DNA of 64,000 nt. It comes from Prevotellaceae bacterium UBA4332 (GTDB lineage: Bacteria; Bacteroidota; Bacteroidia; Bacteroidales; Bacteroidaceae). Positions 25,046 to 32,863 of this stretch are shown here, in pieces; within the stretch, counting starts at the first letter, position 1; each line of letters begins with the position of its first letter. Below the pieces are notes generated by a model. The model made no database searches. It was not told the DNA's origin and saw only the letters and a program-made list of their open reading frames with translations. The stretch is taken from the NCBI GenBank assembly GCA_002394365.1, contig DGTQ01000005.1, positions 62,001-126,000 on the forward strand, given 5' to 3'. The position numbers and the translations under genes are program-made.

Positions 25046-26053
25046 TCAACTTTTCAGCGAGGCAAGGTATTCCTCATGCAAATGATAATATTTCATCTTA
25101 AACAGGAGGTAGGCTAAAGAGAGAACTACTAAAACGCAAACGAGGTATATCCAGTGAGCCATCACGGTGTTTGGCACCAGATATATGAATACCAGTGATA
25201 TCGCCAGCTGCAGGCATGTGTACAGCAGACTCACTGTGATATGCGACATCCCCAGTTCGTTAGCCATCAGTTGGTAGGCATGCTTTCTGTGTGCCTGTCC
25301 CAGATTCTCGTGTAGCATTATGCGATGCACTATCGTCAGACAGCCATCCACACCATACACCAACAGGAATATCAGGTACGTAATATCCCCCGTTGCCATT
25401 ATCAAACTACCTATCATGAACAGCAGAATGTATGCCACGCCTACACTTCCCACATCACCAGCAAAGCACTTCGCCTTCCCCTTCTCTCTGAAGTTAAAGA
25501 AGCAGAACACTATATCTGCCAACATCATCGTGATGATAAGACTATTATCCACAAAGCCTTGAAGCCCTTGAACACTTGAACAATTAATCAAATACAACGG
25601 TATCAGCGATGCCATAGCATATCCACCCGTAATGCCGTTTATGCCATCCATAAAATTTATAATGTTCGATGCCCCCACGCACACTATCAGTGCCAGTATC
25701 ACAGCCCACCACAGGTCAGCATGAAGCATATCCAACTGATAGAACATCAAAGCCATCGCAACAAACTGGCATACCAGTCTCACCGAGTCAGGCAGCGAAT
25801 GAATATCATCCACGAAACTCACCCCCGCCACTATGGTTACAGCGAGCAAGAACCACAGATACTGCATTCCGAAGAATGCGCCCCATATCCATGCGCCAAT
25901 AAGGAAAATAATTCCACCGCCCCTCAACACTATAGTTGAGTGGGAACTTCTCTCGTTTGGTTTGTCGATGATATTAAACTTATCCGCAATGCGGAAATAA
26001 ATCAACTCTGCTGCAAATAAAATCACAGCAATAATTGCATAAGTCAAACTCAT
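25046..26053 (-). CDS. WecA/MraY-like polyprenyl-phosphate sugar-1-phosphate transferase
   Basis: This 335-residue protein has about 10-11 membrane helices. Family motifs are SFVDDIHSLPDSVRL (the DD pair, about residue 80), 'ASNIINFMDGINGITGGY', 'CFAGDVGSVGVAY' and the cytoplasmic loop 'HRKHAYQLMANEL'. It links a sugar phosphate (probably GlcNAc-1-P or similar) to undecaprenyl phosphate, the first step of O-antigen or capsule repeat assembly. Since the other candidate starter, the sugar transferase at 28493-28742, is broken, this may be the initiating enzyme of the nearby locus. Confidence 0.88.
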   Translation of the reverse strand: MSLTYAIIAVILFAAELIYFRIADKFNIIDKPNERSSHSTIVLRGGGIIFLIGAWIWGAFFGMQYLWFLLAVTIVAGVSFVDDIHSLPDSVRLVCQFVAMALMFYQLDMLHADLWWAVILALIVCVGASNIINFMDGINGITGGYAMASLIPLYLINCSSVQGLQGFVDNSLIITMMLADIVFCFFNFREKGKAKCFAGDVGSVGVAYILLFMIGSLIMATGDITYLIFLLVYGVDGCLTIVHRIMLHENLGQAHRKHAYQLMANELGMSHITVSLLYTCLQLAISLVFIYLVPNTVMAHWIYLVCVLVVLSLAYLLFKMKYYHLHEEYLASLKS

Positions 26054-26071
26054 ATTTGTAAAGATTAACCA

Positions 26072-26680
26072 CTACTCATATCGGGCAGCAATCACGCTCC
26101 AGTCTATAATCTGCCAGAGAGCAGAGAGGTGAGCAGCACGGCGATTCTGATAGTCCAGGTAATATGCATGCTCCCATACATCAAAAGTCAGCAACGGCTT
26201 CAAGCCCTTCACCACAGGATTGGATGCCCCTTGCTCCTGCGTGATAACCAGTGAACCATCCTTATCAGCCGACAGCCATACCCAGCCAGAGCCAAACAGT
26301 CCCACACCCTTAGCCTCAAACTCAGCCTTGAAAGTCTCCACACTACCCCATTGCTTTTCTATCTGTGCAGCAAGAGCACCAGTAGGACCTTGAACTCCCT
26401 CACCAACAGGCTTAAACTGAGTGAAATATAACTCGTGGTTCAGTATCTGTCCAGCATTATTGAATATCGCACCCTCATTATGAAGCATCAGCTCTTTCAG
26501 AGCCTCCATTTCTCCATTACTCCCCTCGCCTACAGGAGAGGGGCTCGGGGGTGAGATCAACTTGTTAAGATTATCCACGTAAGCCTGCAGATGCTTCCCA
26601 TGATGGAACGACAACGTCTGTGCACTGATTACAGGCTCCAGTGCCTCCATCGCATAAGGTAATTCAATTAGTGTAAACAT
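26072..26680 (-). CDS. sodB: Iron superoxide dismutase with a repeat-derived insertion
   Basis: The protein has 202 residues. Fe/Mn-SOD features are LSFHHGKHLQAYVDNLNKL (first ligands), 'NNAGQILNHELYF', 'GSGWVWLSADKDGSL' and the terminal ligands DVWEHAYYLDYQNRR. It disproportionates superoxide in the cytoplasm. Residues 43-57 (about SPPSPSPVGEGSNGE) interrupt the usual helix-loop after the first ligand. They are encoded by 26510-26554, which contains a near-perfect GC-rich palindrome. All metal ligands remain, so activity is likely. Confidence 0.92.
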   Translation of the reverse strand: MFTLIELPYAMEALEPVISAQTLSFHHGKHLQAYVDNLNKLISPPSPSPVGEGSNGEMEALKELMLHNEGAIFNNAGQILNHELYFTQFKPVGEGVQGPTGALAAQIEKQWGSVETFKAEFEAKGVGLFGSGWVWLSADKDGSLVITQEQGASNPVVKGLKPLLTFDVWEHAYYLDYQNRRAAHLSALWQIIDWSVIAARYE

Positions 26681-26714
26681 AAATATTATTCGATTTAGTG
26701 TTAAACATCCGGAA

Positions 26715-27722
26715 TTATTCTGACTTTCGTATAAAATGAGAAGTTCTTTCCTCTATGATTCGTTTATATACTCTCTTCGTTTTCTCATCAAGAAACGAAT
26801 TATCAATAAGCTCAATCGCTTTATGTGGAATCACCATATACATATCAAGAACCATATCAGCACGCTTCTTCGGCAATCCTATCCTTTCCGCAAAGCGCTC
26901 AAAGTCCAGTCTGCACGGATGCCCCGTCCTCTCATATATATCGCTCTTCTCCATGTCGGGTGCAAGACCTTCGGAAAGTCCCAAATCACTATCACTTTGA
27001 ATATGAACGCACGTATTTATCAAATCATAGGCAGGAGCCAGGAAATACTCCCCTTCTCTGTTCACCATTGAGAAATTCTTCATGTGTGCATCCTCGTTGC
27101 CATACAGATAGTCAAACACCACCATTCTGAAAAACTGTTCCATTTGCGGCATCCATGCAGGGATTATTCTCTTTATTGCATCTGCAATTTGAGCATAGTT
27201 CCCATTATACTTAAAATTACTATCACTACCTTCTTCCGACATCTGAAGGACAGAAGCAAAGTCTTCCTGAGAACAATCCTTTATGCCATTTGTCACATCA
27301 AACCGTTTCGTTATGTAAACAGGCTGACCCTTTTTGCTAAAACACAGTCCGTTTTCAGCCGTAATTATTCCATACACCTGAGATGCTATCTGCATGGTTA
27401 AGTGCTCGTTGGCAGGTATCTGTTTGCGCGTTGACAAACTCATGTTGAATGGCGCAGGCTTCAGTATATGTGTCGCTTGTTCGCCATCTTTACTCAGACG
27501 AATAATTCCGCCATCAATTATAGCCGAGAATTTCTCCTGAGCCCCAGAGATTGACATGTTATTCATGTTTTCCATCGCCTGTTGCTGGTCATTCTCGCTT
27601 TCAAAGTCTATATCTATAATTGGCGAAACAGCTATGCCGTCAAAAAGATTTTTGACAGCACGCGGAGAGTAGCCCGCATATCCGTGCATCAATGTAGATG
27701 GACAAACCTCTATCATTTTCAT
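26715..27722 (-). CDS. hipT: HipT-like toxin kinase of a HipBST system
   Basis: This 335-residue protein is a HipA kinase lacking the N-terminal subdomain. The Gly-rich loop has NNMSISGAQEKFS with S57-I58-S59, the SIS autophosphorylation motif described for HipT of E. coli O127. Catalytic GNEDAHMKN (209-217) and metal-binding Asp233 in PAYDLIN are intact. It would phosphorylate an aminoacyl-tRNA synthetase (TrpS for E. coli HipT; target here unknown). Its ATG overlaps the hipS stop, and order is hipB-hipS-hipT. The ORF starts MKMIEV; Met1 or Met3 could be used. Confidence 0.88.
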   Translation of the reverse strand: MKMIEVCPSTLMHGYAGYSPRAVKNLFDGIAVSPIIDIDFESENDQQQAMENMNNMSISGAQEKFSAIIDGGIIRLSKDGEQATHILKPAPFNMSLSTRKQIPANEHLTMQIASQVYGIITAENGLCFSKKGQPVYITKRFDVTNGIKDCSQEDFASVLQMSEEGSDSNFKYNGNYAQIADAIKRIIPAWMPQMEQFFRMVVFDYLYGNEDAHMKNFSMVNREGEYFLAPAYDLINTCVHIQSDSDLGLSEGLAPDMEKSDIYERTGHPCRLDFERFAERIGLPKKRADMVLDMYMVIPHKAIELIDNSFLDEKTKRVYKRIIEERTSHFIRKSE

Positions 27723-28045
27723 TCAGCAACCCTCCTCAGCACAAATTTTCCTATTGCATCCTTACCACAAATCATCTCAAGTATTCCGAAGAAGTCTTTT
27801 TCATCCACCCTATTTGCTCTGCACAGAGCCCTACGATTAGCCCCCTCAGGCAACATATTCGTGAACACCGGGAAAAGCCTGTCAGAGTGATATACCTTTT
27901 GGCTTTTAGGCAGATTGACCGATACTGGAGGCATACTGCTGTCTGCAAGGAAAGCATCAGCATAGGTGAAATTATAACTCCCCCTTGACTGTTCTACGAG
28001 CCTCCCTGCATACACATCACCATAATATACATCTACCTGTCTCAT
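27719..28045 (-). CDS. hipS: HipS-like antitoxin (free HipA N-subdomain)
   Basis: The protein has 108 residues: 'VDVYYGDVYAGRLVEQSRGSYNF', 'PPVSVNLPKSQKVY' and 'LFPVFTNMLPEGANRRAL'. This is the HipA N-terminal subdomain 1 as a separate protein. In the described HipBST system this small protein neutralises HipT directly. It overlaps hipT by 4 bases (ATGA) and follows hipB by 11 bases, so the three are translationally coupled. A 75% identical copy lies at 35942-36265. Confidence 0.85.
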   Translation of the reverse strand: MRQVDVYYGDVYAGRLVEQSRGSYNFTYADAFLADSSMPPVSVNLPKSQKVYHSDRLFPVFTNMLPEGANRRALCRANRVDEKDFFGILEMICGKDAIGKFVLRRVAE

Positions 28046-28056
28046 ACTCCGTTGCC

Positions 28057-28260
28057 TTACTTAACAGTTTGTTTCACTTGCAACACCATTTCCATTCCCA
28101 CCACATCAAGCACCTTTCTTAAAGTCTCCATCGAAGGGTTGCTTACCCCCCGCTCTATATCCTTCACTGTAGATATCCCTACTCCAGAATAATCGGCTAA
28201 ATCCTGCTGAGAAATTCCCAGCAAAGCCCTACGCTCTTTTATCGTATTTCCTATATTCAT
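28057..28260 (-). CDS. hipB: HipB-like XRE repressor/antitoxin
   Basis: The start is at ATG 28260 (MNIGNTIKERRALLGIS); the longer ORF to 28323 runs into the operator. The protein has 67 residues with one Cro/C1 helix-turn-helix (SQQDLADYSGVGISTVKDIERG) and a short dimerisation strand (EMVLQVKQTV). It would bind the palindromes at 28262-28345 and repress the operon with HipS/HipT. It is nearly identical to the second copy at 36277-36480. Confidence 0.87.
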   Translation of the reverse strand: MNIGNTIKERRALLGISQQDLADYSGVGISTVKDIERGVSNPSMETLRKVLDVVGMEMVLQVKQTVK

Positions 28261-28261
28261 C

Positions 28262-28345
28262 AAAGTATGATTTATCGTACTTTTGGTGCAAAGGTAATAC
28301 TTTTTCCCCGACAATCCAAACAAAAGTACGTTTTTTCGTACTTTT
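28262..28345 (-). promoter_or_regulatory. hipBST promoter bracketed by two operators
   Basis: Operator 1 is AAAGTATG-N6-CGTACTTT (28262-28283). Operator 2 is a perfect AAAAGTACG-N6-CGTACTTTT (28322-28345). Between them, on the minus strand, are TACCTTTG (28289-28296) and TTTG (28317-28320), 20 bases apart, a full Bacteroidales promoter. A dimeric HTH repressor on both sites would block the promoter at start site and -33 side. Degenerate equivalents precede the second hipB copy. Confidence 0.8.
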
Positions 28346-28492
28346 TATACTTCACTTTGCTTTCATCACCTCCCTGCAAAGTCATATAGCACTATGGGTA
28401 ACAATCCCATCAATGGGGTTTTCTATGTTTTTGTTTATAATCCGTGCAATCCGTGTTCGAGATAGTTCAGGTCAAGGTCGCTTTATATCACC

Positions 28493-28742
28493 TCCCCTGC
28501 ATACTTCATCTTCTTCCCCAATAATACTGTGCAGAGTATCATCTGTATGTCCTTGCCGTCATTGTGCGGAACTTATGGCAGTCAAACAACTTACCACCCT
28601 TCCCCACTCTCTTCTGCACGAAGAATGCAGATCCTCTCGGCATCTTCACCTTCACCATAATAGCTACAATAACAAGAACTGGCCATAGGAACATCAGTCC
28701 CACAAATGCCACAATCCTGTCAAACAAAAATTTCAATATCAT
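28493..28742 (-). pseudogene. Initiating sugar transferase (PglC/WcaJ-type), internal deletion
   Basis: The N-terminus is intact: 'ILKFLFDRIVAFVGLMFLWPVLVIVAI' membrane hairpin, then 'GSAFFVQKRVGKGGKLFDCHKFRTM', the start of the phosphoglycosyl transferase fold. The frame stops seven residues later. In another frame directly after FRT, 'DIQMILCTVLLGKKMKYAGEV' runs to a stop at 28493 and looks like the C-terminus of the same family. About 110 residues, including the catalytic core, are missing. Normally this gene would follow the SDR gene of the capsule locus, now 4.7 kb away. Confidence 0.7.
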
Positions 28743-28751
28743 AGTTTTCGA

Positions 28752-30176
28752 TTATTTTAGTTCCGACCACAATTGCAACCCTTTTTCTGTCAAGTAATAT
28801 GCCTGGTCTGGTCGATTGTCTGAATCCGGATAGAGTTTCGACACAATACCTTCTTCCATAGAGGGCTCCAAATAATTAACGCGGAAATTGTCTCTGCCCT
28901 TTAAAGACAACAGTTCCATTATTTGTTTTCGAGTAAGACTTTTGTCGCCAAGAGCCAGAATCAAGCGCCGTACAGAATCTTTTACTTGACCTGCTACTTG
29001 ACCTGCTACTTGACCTGCTACTTGACCTGCATCTTTATAATCAACAGAGTAAATAATCGTCATAAACTGACTGGGGGAAGACTTAAACACCGGCTTCAAC
29101 CTCTCATTATATCCATCCAGTGTCTTCGTCTCATTACAGATACGCTTCAAACCGCTACCGCGTTTCTCCATATAGTCCAGTTGTGCCATCACATCTGCCA
29201 GTATCGGATTTCGTCTATTAGAAGAAATTTCCTCAAGAGGAACATCTTGCACCTGCTGACCACTGTACATACCACCTGGTGATGTCACAGCTATCCTGTC
29301 ATCATAGATGTCCAGATGTACCTCGCCACCCATCACCGTATAGTCACGATGAATAAAATGGTTCACCATAGCCTCCAACACAGCCCTCTCGGCATACTCG
29401 GGCTTGTTCTTCCTGCCATTTGGCAGTTTCTCCCATCCCTTTCTTGTTGTTGCCTTCACAAAAGCCATCGCCTCACGGAGCAGCAACAATATATTACCCT
29501 TGAACTCAGCATCATCGATAGCGTCATTCTTCTCTAAGCCATCCCAACGCGTACAATACAATCTAGACTGGCTCAACCAACAGTCGTCAGCAAACAGCGC
29601 GCCAGCATTAGTCAAATAACCATTGTCAGTCACAAGACCAAACGACAGCAAATACTTCTTGTCCCACTCCTGTTGCACACGTTCCTTGAAAGTATTTGCC
29701 AGAATAGCAAACGAATAATCCTCCACCCTTTTATCCGTACGCAATGAGTCATACGTCCTGTTCGTACCTTTCAATACAAGCCTCACCATCTGCTCACCCG
29801 TTGCCGGCAAGCTCTCGTCACCATTGCGCACAAAAGCCACACGCTGACCGTCACCCACATAATAATACGGAGTGTACAAGCCTTCCTTCACCTTCAGCTG
29901 AAGCACATGCTTCCCCTCTACCTCCATTGGAATCATCTCCACATCTGGCAAGGGGTCCATATAATCACGAATCTTCAAGCTGATAGTCTCCGTCACGTGC
30001 TGAATATCCTCAAGTCCCTTGACAACACCACCATTGTCAATACCGAAGAACAACGAGCCACCCAAAGTATTGGCAAAAGCACTCACGCTCTTCAGCCAGC
30101 TCTTAGGCCTCTTCTCCTCCAGCATCTCCTTATAGTCGTATGTCGTACATTCAGCTATCAATTCTTCTATTGTCAT
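28752..30176 (-). CDS. AlbA_2 / HATPase_c_4 domain transcriptional regulator-like protein
   Basis: The protein has 474 residues. An N-terminal AlbA_2 (Schlafen AAA_4) domain is seen in 'ESKRPKSW'-like 'EEKRPKSWLKSVSAFANTLGGSLFFGIDNGG'. The central HATPase_c_4 region has 'ERAVLEAMVNHFIHRDYTVMGGEVHLDIYDDRIAVTSPGG' and 'NRRNPILADVMAQLDYMEKRGSGL'. A GQVA-GQVA-GQVA-GQV tetrapeptide repeat follows, and a winged helix at the end. Such proteins are common near mobile or defence islands and are often annotated RecG-like. The function is not established. It begins the accessory island next to hipBST. Confidence 0.82.
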   Translation of the reverse strand: MTIEELIAECTTYDYKEMLEEKRPKSWLKSVSAFANTLGGSLFFGIDNGGVVKGLEDIQHVTETISLKIRDYMDPLPDVEMIPMEVEGKHVLQLKVKEGLYTPYYYVGDGQRVAFVRNGDESLPATGEQMVRLVLKGTNRTYDSLRTDKRVEDYSFAILANTFKERVQQEWDKKYLLSFGLVTDNGYLTNAGALFADDCWLSQSRLYCTRWDGLEKNDAIDDAEFKGNILLLLREAMAFVKATTRKGWEKLPNGRKNKPEYAERAVLEAMVNHFIHRDYTVMGGEVHLDIYDDRIAVTSPGGMYSGQQVQDVPLEEISSNRRNPILADVMAQLDYMEKRGSGLKRICNETKTLDGYNERLKPVFKSSPSQFMTIIYSVDYKDAGQVAGQVAGQVAGQVKDSVRRLILALGDKSLTRKQIMELLSLKGRDNFRVNYLEPSMEEGIVSKLYPDSDNRPDQAYYLTEKGLQLWSELK

Positions 30177-30270
30177 ATCGTATTCTCTTTCAATAGGGTA
30201 TCACAATCAGATTCGTAGGGCACTTAGCGACCTGCCGTGAGTTATGGATGCCATTATCCGTTCTCTGTGA

Positions 30271-30305
30271 AAAGAGTTTCATCGTTCGATGGGACTCTTT
30301 TTTTG
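30271..30305 (+). terminator. Intrinsic terminator-like hairpin
   Basis: AAAGAGTTTCATCG (30271-30284) pairs with CGATGGGACTCTTT (30287-30300) with two G-T wobbles, loop TT, followed by TTTTTG. No plus-strand gene precedes it. Either a small RNA is transcribed from 30180-30300, or it protects the downstream promoter from read-through. Confidence 0.6.
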
Positions 30306-30361
30306 TTTCCTCCGCTCCCAACATAACTTCTATCATGTCAATTTGTCACCACATAATTAAT

Positions 30362-30377
30362 TGGCAAAGTTTTTGCT
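30362..30377 (+). promoter_or_regulatory. Sigma-54 (RpoN)-like promoter
   Basis: TGGCAA-N5-TTGCT at 30362-30377 matches the -24/-12 consensus TGGCAC-N5-TTGCA, with GG and GC in the right spacing. The only plus-strand gene downstream is the DUF2188 gene at 30520. The leader contains GGATT-cccc-AATCC flanked by AGTGT and ACACT (30393-30424), a possible hairpin. Confidence 0.5.
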
Positions 30378-30519
30378 TCAGCCATAATGGATTAGTGTGG
30401 ATTCCCCAATCCTTTTCTTACACTATCCATTTCCCAAAAGGTAATGGCCCCGGCCTTGAAATGGACCAGGTTACGCTTCGAATACCAAAGCAGAAGAAAA
30501 ACGACAAATCATTTTTTGT

Positions 30520-30756
30520 ATGAAGAAACAAATTCACATTGTTCCAAATTCAGACAGAGGTGGCTGGGATGCCAAGCGCCCGAATGCAGAAAGAGCTTCT
30601 AAGCACTTTGAAAATAAACAGGAAGCTATAGACTGGAGTCGAGAACTGGCAAAAAAGGAAGGTCTTGAGATGATACCACATCGTAAAGACGGCCAAATTC
30701 AAAATCCCAACAGCTATGGCAATGATTCTTGTCCTCCAAAGGACACCAAGCATTAA
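30520..30756 (+). CDS. DUF2188 domain protein
   Basis: The protein has 78 residues: 'QIHIVPNSDRGGWDAKRPNAERASKHFENKQEAIDWSRELAKKEGLEMIPHRKDGQIQ'. This is the DUF2188 pattern of a small alpha-beta protein with a W-x-V-x2-EG-like core, and ends PPKDTKH. Members occur widely beside defence and mobile genes; the function is unknown. It is the only plus-strand gene in this part of the window and has its own sigma-54-like promoter and terminator, so it is an independent unit. Confidence 0.82.
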   Translation: MKKQIHIVPNSDRGGWDAKRPNAERASKHFENKQEAIDWSRELAKKEGLEMIPHRKDGQIQNPNSYGNDSCPPKDTKH

Positions 30757-30766
30757 TCTCTGACGG

Positions 30767-30800
30767 GTAGCGGGTCTCTCATACAGACCTGCTACTTCTT
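30767..30800 (+). terminator. Intrinsic terminator of the DUF2188 gene
   Basis: GTAGCGGGTCT (30767-30777) pairs with AGACCTGCTAC (30785-30795) with one wobble, and TTCTTATTT follows. It overlaps the last codons of the convergent gene ending at 30792. Confidence 0.75.
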
Positions 30801-31352
30801 ATTTGCAAGTTTCTCTGTTTTTGCCTTCTCCTCTGCCACCCTCTTAAGGTAACTCTCGCGCAGAGAGCCATTCATTTGTTCTACGTCAATGATGCCATTC
30901 TGTGCTCTGTCCTTTATCAGCTGGTATAATTGTTTTTCCGAAACAAAGCTATGTCCTTTGTCCTCTTTTACCAAATCACAGAGATATTCTGCCACATATC
31001 CCAAACGCCAAAAGTCAATATTGGTCATGTTTACATGCTTCTTCAAAATATCCTCTTTGACAATCCCATCAGCATTGCCGATTTCGTCTTCCAAGGGAAT
31101 TCCACGTTTGTTAATACCCGTGTCATCCATCACCACATACACCAGTTTCTGAATATGTTGTCTGCTCATGGCCATAGCAACTATCAGGTCATTCTTCTCC
31201 TGGTCATCTTCAAATTTCCATAGTGACAACGTATTCTTATCGGTTTTCAGGTCGCTCAACAGAATATCGCCCGTCGAGAAACAGTTAGGATAGAGGTCCA
31301 TCTTTCCTCTGTCCCAATGGTTCATATTACTAATCATCCTCAGATATTTCAT
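30792..31352 (-). CDS. Uncharacterised protein, third gene of an overlapping operon
   Basis: This 186-residue soluble protein is not recognised. It shows an N-terminal 'CFSTGDILLSDLKTDKNTLSLWKF' segment, a core 'LVYVVMDDTGINKRGIPLEDEIGNADGIV', and a charged helical C-terminus ending EEKAKTEKLANKK. Its start overlaps the upstream gene by 23 bases; internal Met7 or Met10 are also possible. It is translationally coupled to the two genes upstream, so it probably works with them. A toxin-antitoxin or defence function is a guess from context only. Confidence 0.65.
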   Translation of the reverse strand: MKYLRMISNMNHWDRGKMDLYPNCFSTGDILLSDLKTDKNTLSLWKFEDDQEKNDLIVAMAMSRQHIQKLVYVVMDDTGINKRGIPLEDEIGNADGIVKEDILKKHVNMTNIDFWRLGYVAEYLCDLVKEDKGHSFVSEKQLYQLIKDRAQNGIIDVEQMNGSLRESYLKRVAEEKAKTEKLANKK

Positions 31353-32169
31353 CTGCCAGTTCCTCCTTCAGTTCATCTATAACCTGATTAGCATATTCCT
31401 GTATCCATTTCGATGCAAAACTTGTGGTCTGCAATGCTTCAAGACACATCTTGTTACGCCACTTCTCTGCAACCATAATGGCAGCTTCCTGAACCTCCAC
31501 GTTCTTATCATTAAAAGAAGCCTTCACCAATGGCAGAATGTACTTTCGGTATTCTACAGCATCCAGCAAACTGATGATACGAAGGATACCCTCAACCACG
31601 GCAATATCTGTCATATTGTCGGTATATACACCACTCAGCCAGAACAGACTGATACAAGGGTCTTTCTCAAAGAATTTGCCGAAAAATTCGGTCGCATCAT
31701 TTTCAAGACCGTCCTCAAAGTTCGTATGATGCAGCAGATACACAAACTTAGCCTGCTTCCTATTGAACTCTCCAAGAAGTTCCAGGTTCTTGTGACGTTG
31801 CGTGCTTGTCGATGTAGAGTCGTCTTTCTCTGCTTGCAGCATCTTTTGATCGCTTCTGTGCGAAGTCACCTGACTATCATCCACCAGTTGCAACTCAAAA
31901 TTGTCTTCAAGCGTTATCTTGGGGATCTCTTCAAAGTCCACATCCGAGATATTAAGGTCTGTGAAGTTTAGGCTCACCTCATCATGCTCCGGCAGGTTCA
32001 TTCCTTCCAGTATCTTACTAATGTTATAATGTATCTGAATGTCATCAAACACCTTCTTGGCATCCCATGTCATTCTCTGCCACGTTGCCGCAAGTTCAAC
32101 GGTCTGATTATCCAATATAGTATCCCAAGAAGTCTTTTGCATATAATGGTGCGTTTTTAAAGAATTCAT
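31330..32169 (-). CDS. Uncharacterised helical (HEAT-like) protein, second gene of an overlapping operon
   Basis: The protein has 279 residues. Residues 1-60 are helical, 60-135 are acidic and Ser/Thr-rich (QAEKDDSTSTSTQR), and 140-279 is a run of amphipathic helices such as 'IISLLDAVEYRKYILPLVKASFNDKNVEVQEAAIMVAEKWRN', which resembles HEAT repeats. The ATG at 32169 has a GAGGAA four bases upstream. It overlaps the gene before by 62 bases and the one after by 23. I do not recognise a named family. Confidence 0.65.
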   Translation of the reverse strand: MNSLKTHHYMQKTSWDTILDNQTVELAATWQRMTWDAKKVFDDIQIHYNISKILEGMNLPEHDEVSLNFTDLNISDVDFEEIPKITLEDNFELQLVDDSQVTSHRSDQKMLQAEKDDSTSTSTQRHKNLELLGEFNRKQAKFVYLLHHTNFEDGLENDATEFFGKFFEKDPCISLFWLSGVYTDNMTDIAVVEGILRIISLLDAVEYRKYILPLVKASFNDKNVEVQEAAIMVAEKWRNKMCLEALQTTSFASKWIQEYANQVIDELKEELADEISEDD

Positions 32170-32863
32170 TCATTTCCTCAGCACTAAACTCAACATCTTT
32201 ACCTGGATATGTATTTATATCCAAAGATAGATTCAGCATCTGCTTGACGGTCAAACTCTTGTTTTTCAAATTCTCTATGACGCTTTGACCTTCTGAAGCT
32301 TCTGCCACATAGTTAAACAACACTCCTTTGTCACCAAGCGTCTCACTGACTCTGAATACCTGTTTGAAAAGGAGGTTGGCTGGTTCCGGCGACTTGAAAG
32401 GTTCTTTTTTATAGATGGCTGCATTGAACGTCTTCTTGTTAAAGTCCTTCGTCCAATCCGGCGTATAGGTAGGAGCAAAAGCCAAGCGCGTAAGGACTAA
32501 AGCAAAACGTTCTGATATCTTGGAAAAGAACTCCTTAGCCCATTCACAGAATGTTGCCTCATAACCTATTGATTGTTCGTTAGAGAATGTGTTTTTAACG
32601 ATATCTATCTTTTGAGGACCGAAATGTATACGAATCTTTTTCTTTTCAGAAATCATCTCCCACTCAGTAGGAACAGACCCTGACGCTGTCGGAACATTGA
32701 TTTTCAAACCAGGTACTATCTGAACTGTGGCAACCTTAATTGAGTTTGCCACAAAACCATCATCAGCAGACAATAGTTCTGTCACACGTTTCACATTGTT
32801 TTCGTCATATACGATAGGACTGGTGAAAACCGTTGCTCGCATCTCTCCTATTTGGCAATCCAT
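32108..32863 (-). CDS. Uncharacterised protein, perhaps TIGR04255-like, first gene of an overlapping operon
   Basis: This 251-residue alpha-beta protein has 'SISERFALVLTRLAFAPTYTPD'-like and 'KMLNLSLDINTYPGKDVEFSAEEMNEFF'-like segments. A terminal beta strand followed by a helix suggests the sporadically distributed TIGR04255 family, but the similarity is weak by eye. It has the only clear promoter of the three-gene unit (-7 at 32919-32926). The very large overlap (62 bases) with the next gene is unusual and argues for tight co-translation. Confidence 0.65.
   Translation of the reverse strand: MDCQIGEMRATVFTSPIVYDENNVKRVTELLSADDGFVANSIKVATVQIVPGLKINVPTASGSVPTEWEMISEKKKIRIHFGPQKIDIVKNTFSNEQSIGYEATFCEWAKEFFSKISERFALVLTRLAFAPTYTPDWTKDFNKKTFNAAIYKKEPFKSPEPANLLFKQVFRVSETLGDKGVLFNYVAEASEGQSVIENLKNKSLTVKQMLNLSLDINTYPGKDVEFSAEEMNEFFKNAPLYAKDFLGYYIG

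Larger units (their letters stand above)
30177..30519. other. Intergenic region with terminator hairpin and sigma-54-like promoter
   Basis: This region divides the minus-strand AlbA_2 gene from the plus-strand DUF2188 gene. It holds a strong hairpin with T-run (30271-30305), a sigma-54-type promoter match (30362-30377) and a structured leader (30388-30426). No ORF and no tRNA were found. Confidence 0.6.

Noticed and set aside
30177..30305. A tRNA or tRNA-like att site (GTTCGATGGGACTC looked like a T-arm)
   Set aside because: No acceptor, D or anticodon stems could be formed. The segment is better explained as a terminator hairpin.
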